Of a stretch of 46,160 nt of DNA, positions 41,444-46,160 are shown in pieces. The position numbers were made by a program, and so were the translations under genes. The notes beneath the pieces were generated by a model. It ran no database searches. It was not told the DNA's origin and saw only the letters and a list, made by a program, of their open reading frames with translations. How positions within the stretch are numbered: position 1 is the stretch's first letter; each line of letters opens with the position of its first letter. Source of the DNA: SIG673 sp045660565 (GTDB taxonomy: Bacteria > Bacillota > Clostridia > Oscillospirales > CAG-272); NCBI GenBank assembly GCA_045660565.1, contig JAZRDX010000008.1:1-46160 (forward strand), written 5' to 3'.

Positions 41444-44251
41444 ATGAAAAAAATAGCGGTTGCCGTATTTACAAAGATAAATAGAAATGTAACCTTATGC
41501 ATTGAAAAAGCGGTTCATAAAGCCGTTTTTTTGCATCTGTCGAACTATTTTGAAGACGCTGTATACGGAACCGTTATTGATCTTCCCGGTTCTCCGTGTT
41601 ATAAATCTCACGGAGACCGTGAGATAATCGAAGCTGTGTCGAGATGCTACGGAGCGCTCCCCAAAAAATATAAGGAAAGCTTTTTTGTTGTGGTAAGAGC
41701 GCGACGGTATAACGTAAATCGATCAAAAAGTGAGGCTTTTTGCTGTGAAAACGGAGCATACGGTGCGCTTAACGATCTTATAGCTGGAAATATGGCAGAT
41801 TACTATACACTGGGAAATGTTCCTGATAAATATGAATATCTGTTTTTTTCGGGTTCTGACAAAGTGATTGAGGCGGGGGGAATCAATGCGCTGTTAAAGA
41901 TTGCCGCCGCAACAGGGAAAAACGTGTTTCCGTATATTAAAAACGCGCCGTACTCTGATTATGTTGCAAATTCATTAAGCGACATATCGGATAATAGCGG
42001 AAAGAGGGGCTTTAATATAAAAAAGAGAGCGCTAAATTCCGGAAAAAGAGAAAAAACGTTTTCCTTTCTTGAAGGTCTTTATATAAGAGAAAAAGCACGT
42101 AGTATTAAGCTAGAAAGAATAGGTGTAACGGAAAAAAGCTTTACACCGAAAGGAGACTGTATTCTCTTAAAAAGCGTTTACGTTTTAAATAATCCTCTGA
42201 ATAAGGTGTTAGCTCCGAACAAGGAGCCTTTCTCCACGGGAGCGCCGTTTAAACGAAGAAAGGATTTTTCACGCTTTTCTTACCGCGCAGCGCTTGCGGC
42301 AAGCCGTGTTTTTAACGGTAAAATAGAGAAGAACTGTATATCGGTAGCAGATGAAACAGAAGCGGCGGAGTGTTTGGTTGCGCTTATAGCAATGAGGGGC
42401 TTTGGCTTTTTAGGAGACGCAGAGCTAATTGAAAGCTCTGAAACACTGCTTGATATAATAGAGGAAGAAACGCTGTGTGAGGATAAGAATACTGATAAAG
42501 GAAAGCTGTTGTTTTTAATTACTGCGGTAACCGCGGTGTATTCAAGGATTGCCTTTTTGAATTCCTTGTATTGGCCTATCGGGTTACGTGTAAAGGAATT
42601 ACGTTTAAGGTTAGAAAAGCAAATTACGACAAGAATTGTTAATAATGATAATGTATATGTTGCAATGTGTTGTAATAAGGCTGTTTTGAATATCAACAAA
42701 AATTATGCGTTGCCAAAGCTTATGGAAATGATACTATCTGAAAATGAAGCCGATATATCCTTTGGAGCGAGGGGTTTTGAAGACGTGGAAAATGCTTTAT
42801 GCGTGCTGGCGGTAGCAAGCAACGTTTGTTTTCACGGTAATATCAGGGATTATCTTTTATGCGATCCCGTGTTCGGGGCAAGAAGCTCTTATTTATCAAG
42901 AATGACAGCAGAGAAAACCGATTTTACGACACCAAAAGAAAGAAAATCGGAGAAAAAGAAAAGGCAAGCGTTGCTGTTAGGCAAGGGGCTTTTACCGGTG
43001 AAGACGCGCTTTTCCGAGCGCGGTGTGGATACGCAAGTTATTCCTTTTGTTGCATACTTTCAAAGGATAACAAGACAAATACCTATTAATAACAATCTAA
43101 CAGTAGTCAAAATATGTTATATTGTTGACAGTGATTTTTCGCTCCTTACCGCTCTTGTGAAAGCAACCTCGATGGCTACGCAAATCTCCGTATGCTTAAT
43201 TTTCAGTAATTTTCGCGCCTTTGCTAAAGCCGAAAAAATGTTTGGCGAAAAGGTAAGCCTCTTTTTGTCTGATGATAAGGAAAAATGCGAGGAGGTGAAG
43301 CGTTCGTCAGTGCTTGTACGAAGGCTTACCTCGGAAACCACGCTTTCAGAGCTTATGGAGGAAGCGAAGAGATACGGAAGGTTTAAAGCAAACGTTAGCT
43401 CAAAGCCGGAAATGTTTTCCCACTGCCTTTGCGCAGGCGGTGGACTGAAAAACGGTTTTTGTACCTTTTTACAAAACGGAAGAAACGTAAGCTACGGAGA
43501 GTTTATAAAAAATCCGTTTACCGAGGTAAAGTCGGTAGTAACTACCTTTGTACCGAGGCTTCGCGCAAAGCTTATAAGGGTTACGCTTGCGGACGCAAAA
43601 TACAGAAGTGCAACGCAGATTTTTGTTTTAAACGAAAAGGGAAAGGCTTTAGAGGTTGGGGACGTAACGGAGCTTTCGGGGCTCGACTGCTTCAGCAGAA
43701 CCTTAGGCAGAGATAAGCTTACGGTTTTAAAGCAAAGTGTTGATGACGGTGTGATTTTCGCTGTGCAGATTTTTAAAAATGAAAGAGAAAGAGAATATCT
43801 TCAGGCAAAGCTAAAGGAAGAAAGCTTCTTTGAGAGCTGTGAGAGCGCTATAAAAACAGAGCTGGAGGTGGAGCGGCGCCACGCGGAGATACTTTCCGGT
43901 TTTATCGGTGCTGAATTGTCCGATACGGGAGACGGAAGCTTCATTTCCGATCTGAGAGCAGCTATGGGAAGGCAGGTTCCGCGCTCCTTCTTTTCTAAAA
44001 TGATTTTCCTTGCTAAGGTGGGAGAGCTTAAAGGAGAAAAGCTGCCACTTGCGGCGAAAGCTTACGCCGAGCAGTTTTCGGACAGAAAAATATTTGATGT
44101 TTGCCTCCCTGCCGCATATACAAAGAACGGCGAGAGAAGCGATGAGGACGGTAAAGAGACAAAAAATGAATATCGCTATCCTTTTTATATTCACTGCCTT
44201 GACAGAATGAAGGAAGCAGACAGGGGATTTCTTGAAATTAACGGGAGGTAA
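41444..44251 (+). CDS. Large unassigned protein, possibly a degenerate cyclic-glucan-synthase-like protein
   Basis: 935 residues with no signal peptide and few hydrophobic helices. I read a faint match to the glycosyltransferase (GT84) part of cyclic beta-1,2-glucan synthases: GDREI (about 57-61), RARRYN (85-90), a GxLNDLI-like segment (about 107-113) and YEYLFFSGSDK (about 130-140), in the family order. At the last site the family has LDADT, and here the acidic catalytic pair is missing. Near 668 NGFCTFLQNGR resembles the NGxGGFxxDGRE that opens the GH94-like part, which here is not followed by a catalytic domain. Normal relatives are 2000-3000 residues. Base use is more AT-rich than in the neighbours. 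The start is the ATG at 41444 (AAAGG 7 bases before) rather than the GTG at 41435. The assignment is tentative. Confidence 0.4.
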   Translation: MKKIAVAVFTKINRNVTLCIEKAVHKAVFLHLSNYFEDAVYGTVIDLPGSPCYKSHGDREIIEAVSRCYGALPKKYKESFFVVVRARRYNVNRSKSEAFCCENGAYGALNDLIAGNMADYYTLGNVPDKYEYLFFSGSDKVIEAGGINALLKIAAATGKNVFPYIKNAPYSDYVANSLSDISDNSGKRGFNIKKRALNSGKREKTFSFLEGLYIREKARSIKLERIGVTEKSFTPKGDCILLKSVYVLNNPLNKVLAPNKEPFSTGAPFKRRKDFSRFSYRAALAASRVFNGKIEKNCISVADETEAAECLVALIAMRGFGFLGDAELIESSETLLDIIEEETLCEDKNTDKGKLLFLITAVTAVYSRIAFLNSLYWPIGLRVKELRLRLEKQITTRIVNNDNVYVAMCCNKAVLNINKNYALPKLMEMILSENEADISFGARGFEDVENALCVLAVASNVCFHGNIRDYLLCDPVFGARSSYLSRMTAEKTDFTTPKERKSEKKKRQALLLGKGLLPVKTRFSERGVDTQVIPFVAYFQRITRQIPINNNLTVVKICYIVDSDFSLLTALVKATSMATQISVCLIFSNFRAFAKAEKMFGEKVSLFLSDDKEKCEEVKRSSVLVRRLTSETTLSELMEEAKRYGRFKANVSSKPEMFSHCLCAGGGLKNGFCTFLQNGRNVSYGEFIKNPFTEVKSVVTTFVPRLRAKLIRVTLADAKYRSATQIFVLNEKGKALEVGDVTELSGLDCFSRTLGRDKLTVLKQSVDDGVIFAVQIFKNEREREYLQAKLKEESFFESCESAIKTELEVERRHAEILSGFIGAELSDTGDGSFISDLRAAMGRQVPRSFFSKMIFLAKVGELKGEKLPLAAKAYAEQFSDRKIFDVCLPAAYTKNGERSDEDGKETKNEYRYPFYIHCLDRMKEADRGFLEINGR

Positions 44252-44473
44252 AAGGCTTTGCCGAAACGTGCAGACGTTGTTTTTCCGAAGGGCGGCTTCG
44301 GTGAACGAGCGGACGAAGGAATGTCGTTTTAAAAATATACCTGTTGAAACGAAGGGAAAGATGTTCCCGAAAAATAAAAAAGTAATAGTTATTATTTAAA
44401 ATGTTCTTAAATTATACATTATTGTATGTTAGAATATAATACGAAATATTATACGTTTGTGGAAGGCTGACTT

Positions 44474-45760
44474 ATGAAGGTTGAAAACAGAGCGCTCGGT
44501 AAAGGCGCGTCTCTCGGTATAATTAACACCGATAAATTTAAAAACAATTATTTTGCGGTGAATTTTTTGCTGCCGCTCAGCGATGAGAATATCTCGGAGT
44601 GCAGTGTTCTTGCAAGCGTTCTTCTCCGTGGAACGAAAAAGCACCCGAGTGTTTCCGCTATTTCAAAGCATATAGGTATGATATACGATCCGAGCATCGA
44701 GGTCTCGGCTACCAAAACGTCGTCCGCGCTCGTTTTTAAGGTCGGTGCGTATTTCCTTTGTAACGACTATCTTCCGAAAAACGAAAAGCTTGACGTTTTC
44801 GGAGAGGTAAGCGCTCTTATGACCGAGCTTCTCACCGAGCCGGTTACAGAAAACGGAGTCCTTTCCGCTTCCTTTACGGAGAGCGAGAAAAAGCGTCAGA
44901 TTGATAAGATAAGAGCGCGTATAAACAATAAGGATACCTATGCGCTTTCGAGATGTAACACCCTTATGCTCGGTGATATTCCCGCCGCGTGCGATGCTCT
45001 CGGAACCGAGGCGGCGGTTTCCGCCGTTACCCCGAGGTCTCTTTATGAAAAGCTTGATTTTATACTGAAAAAATGCCCTATCGAGGCTGTTTTTGCGGGA
45101 AAGCTTACGGCGAGCGCCGAGAAAACGGCTATCGATTTCATTACCTCGCTCACTAGGGACAGAGACGAGGCGGAGATGCTTCCCCGTCCTACCGTTATAA
45201 AGCCGTCCTTTGACGGTGAGCTTAAATGTATAACCGAGGACATATCGGCGACACAGGGAAGAATGGTTATGGGCTTTTCCATGCCCGACTTAGGAGAGAA
45301 AACGGGAGCTATCGAGGTTTTTAACGAGATATTCGGAGGTTCTCCCGTAAGCCGTCTCTTTACCAATGTAAGAGAAAGGCTTCAGCTTTGCTACTACTGC
45401 GCCTCGGCACAAAATATCGGACTTAACGTTATGTACGTGCGTAGCGGAATCAACCGTGAAAACCTTGACCAAGCAAGGACCGAGATAATGCGTCAGCTTG
45501 AGCTTCTCAGAAATCCGGAAAATATTTCGGACGAGGAGCTTAACGCGGCAAGGCTCGGTATAGTAAGCGGTTATAATTCAACCTGCGACAGTCCTCTCCG
45601 CTATGCTTCGTGGTATATTAACAGACGTATCGCGGGAAGGCATACCGATATTGAGCGGTGCAAGGCAGATGTTGAAAACACCGATGCGCGTGCGGTTTCC
45701 GATGTGGCAAAGGCTGTGCGTCCTGTTATAAATTATTTCCTTAACGGTATCGAAGGGTAG
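44474..45760 (+). CDS. yfmF: M16 peptidase-like protein without active site, YfmF type
   Basis: 428 residues of the insulinase (M16) fold, matching the inactive partner of a two-gene pair. The HxxEH zinc site is absent from the N-terminal half (at the place where it would be, SECSVLASVLLRGTKKHPS is seen). The C-terminal half has the typical substrate-binding region (FNEIFGGSPVSRLFTNVRERLQLCYYCASA). In Bacillus, YfmF/YfmH are linked to modification of elongation factor P, as I recall. The next gene encodes the active partner, starting 9 bp further. GGAAGG lies about 8 bases before the ATG. The gap 44252-44473 shows only a TATAAT at 44435-44440 without a good -35. Confidence 0.85.
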   Translation: MKVENRALGKGASLGIINTDKFKNNYFAVNFLLPLSDENISECSVLASVLLRGTKKHPSVSAISKHIGMIYDPSIEVSATKTSSALVFKVGAYFLCNDYLPKNEKLDVFGEVSALMTELLTEPVTENGVLSASFTESEKKRQIDKIRARINNKDTYALSRCNTLMLGDIPAACDALGTEAAVSAVTPRSLYEKLDFILKKCPIEAVFAGKLTASAEKTAIDFITSLTRDRDEAEMLPRPTVIKPSFDGELKCITEDISATQGRMVMGFSMPDLGEKTGAIEVFNEIFGGSPVSRLFTNVRERLQLCYYCASAQNIGLNVMYVRSGINRENLDQARTEIMRQLELLRNPENISDEELNAARLGIVSGYNSTCDSPLRYASWYINRRIAGRHTDIERCKADVENTDARAVSDVAKAVRPVINYFLNGIEG

Positions 45761-45769
45761 GGTGTGCTT

Positions 45770-46160
45770 ATGAACTGCAATGAAATGAAGCAGCTTAAAA
45801 GTGAGGTAATCGGTGAAAGCTGCCTGAAAATAAATCATAAAAGCGGTCTTACGGTATACATTTCAAAAAAGCCGTTTTCAACCGCTTATGCCGTTTTCGG
45901 TACGCGCTACGGCTCTTTCGATAACGTTTTCATGCTTAAGGGAGACGGTGGTTTCAGCGTTGTCCCCGAGGGAATAGCTCATTTTCTTGAACATAAAATG
46001 TTTGAATCCGAGGACGGACACGACAGCTTTGAGGATTTTGCCGAGGCGGGGGCTGATGCCAACGCCTATACCTCGACCGACCGTACGGCGTATCTCTTTT
46101 CCTGTACCGACGGCTTTTACCGTTGCCTTGAAATACTGCTTAAAATGGTAACCACTCCCG
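45770..46160 (+). CDS. yfmH: M16 zinc peptidase, YfmH type, cut by the window end
   Basis: The frame is open from the ATG at 45770 to the end of the window (130 codons seen). The zinc motif HxxEH is intact as HFLEH at residues 71-75, followed by KMFE, and the glycine-rich turn GADANAYTSTDRTAY, also typical of M16 proteases, is present. It starts 9 bp after the yfmF stop, so the two are coupled. The normal length is about 425 residues, so about 70% of the gene lies outside the window. Confidence 0.9.
   Translation, partial: MNCNEMKQLKSEVIGESCLKINHKSGLTVYISKKPFSTAYAVFGTRYGSFDNVFMLKGDGGFSVVPEGIAHFLEHKMFESEDGHDSFEDFAEAGADANAYTSTDRTAYLFSCTDGFYRCLEILLKMVTTP

Noticed and set aside
44258..44332. 24-residue frame with a TTG start, 9 bases after GGGAGG at the end of the 41444 gene
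   Set aside because: Start is TTG, the peptide has no recognisable feature, and the GGGAGG overlaps the last codons of the upstream gene. It could be real but the support is too thin.

Overview
The window looks like chromosome from a low-to-mid GC Gram-positive anaerobe of the class Clostridia (Bacillota), plausibly an uncultured gut lineage. Four observations support this: the Bacillota gene order SRP RNA - dnaX - ybaB - recR with a large (about 300 nt) SRP RNA; SleC-like cortex-lysis-type peptidoglycan-binding proteins; consensus sigma-A promoters, all found here with exactly 17-bp spacers; and strong GGAGG-type ribosome binding sites. I saw no tRNA, rRNA, CRISPR array, transposase or phage gene.

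Layout. 1-2266: a G5/M23 peptidase, then a YhcC-type radical SAM gene (minus) whose 3' end is duplicated as a 49-50 bp tandem repeat. 2412-7060: a very large CvpA-like membrane protein and a Gfo/Idh/MocA oxidoreductase, both minus, each with its own promoter. 7089-12589: SRP RNA, dnaX, ybaB, recR and a PcrA/UvrD helicase, all minus, a DNA replication and repair block. 12790-15216: three plus-strand genes for peptidoglycan-binding, probably spore-related proteins, closed by a bidirectional terminator. 15261-19465: zinc-uptake locus on the minus strand (zur, znuA, znuC, znuB and an associated lipoprotein) with a 15-bp palindrome upstream of zur. 19664-24122: a single 1408-residue Cys-rich surface lipoprotein. 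24236-25899: divergent thyX and yfbR, both in deoxynucleotide metabolism. 25989-27035: a second Gfo/Idh/MocA oxidoreductase.

27042-40795 is the most striking region. Several stacked hairpins and terminators precede a clean promoter, a leader carrying a 38-codon basic upstream ORF, and a seven-gene operon. In order it encodes an exported solute-binding protein fused to a large N-terminal region, a pair of ABC sugar permeases, an NHL/TPR/Yip1 membrane fusion protein, a large exported protein of the kind I recall as DUF5696, and a second permease pair. There is one binding protein, four permeases and no ATPase gene. It looks like a surface glycan recognition, processing and uptake system that borrows a shared ATPase.

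40796-44251 holds a 27-residue membrane miniprotein, short direct repeats, a long hairpin and a 935-residue protein. That protein looks like a degenerate relative of the glycosyltransferase part of cyclic beta-1,2-glucan synthases without its catalytic acidic motif. 44474-46160 ends the window with the M16 peptidase-like pair YfmF and YfmH (the latter cut by the window edge).

Limits: all family names come from reading motifs and from memory of the families. No search was run, and residue positions marked 'about' are estimates.
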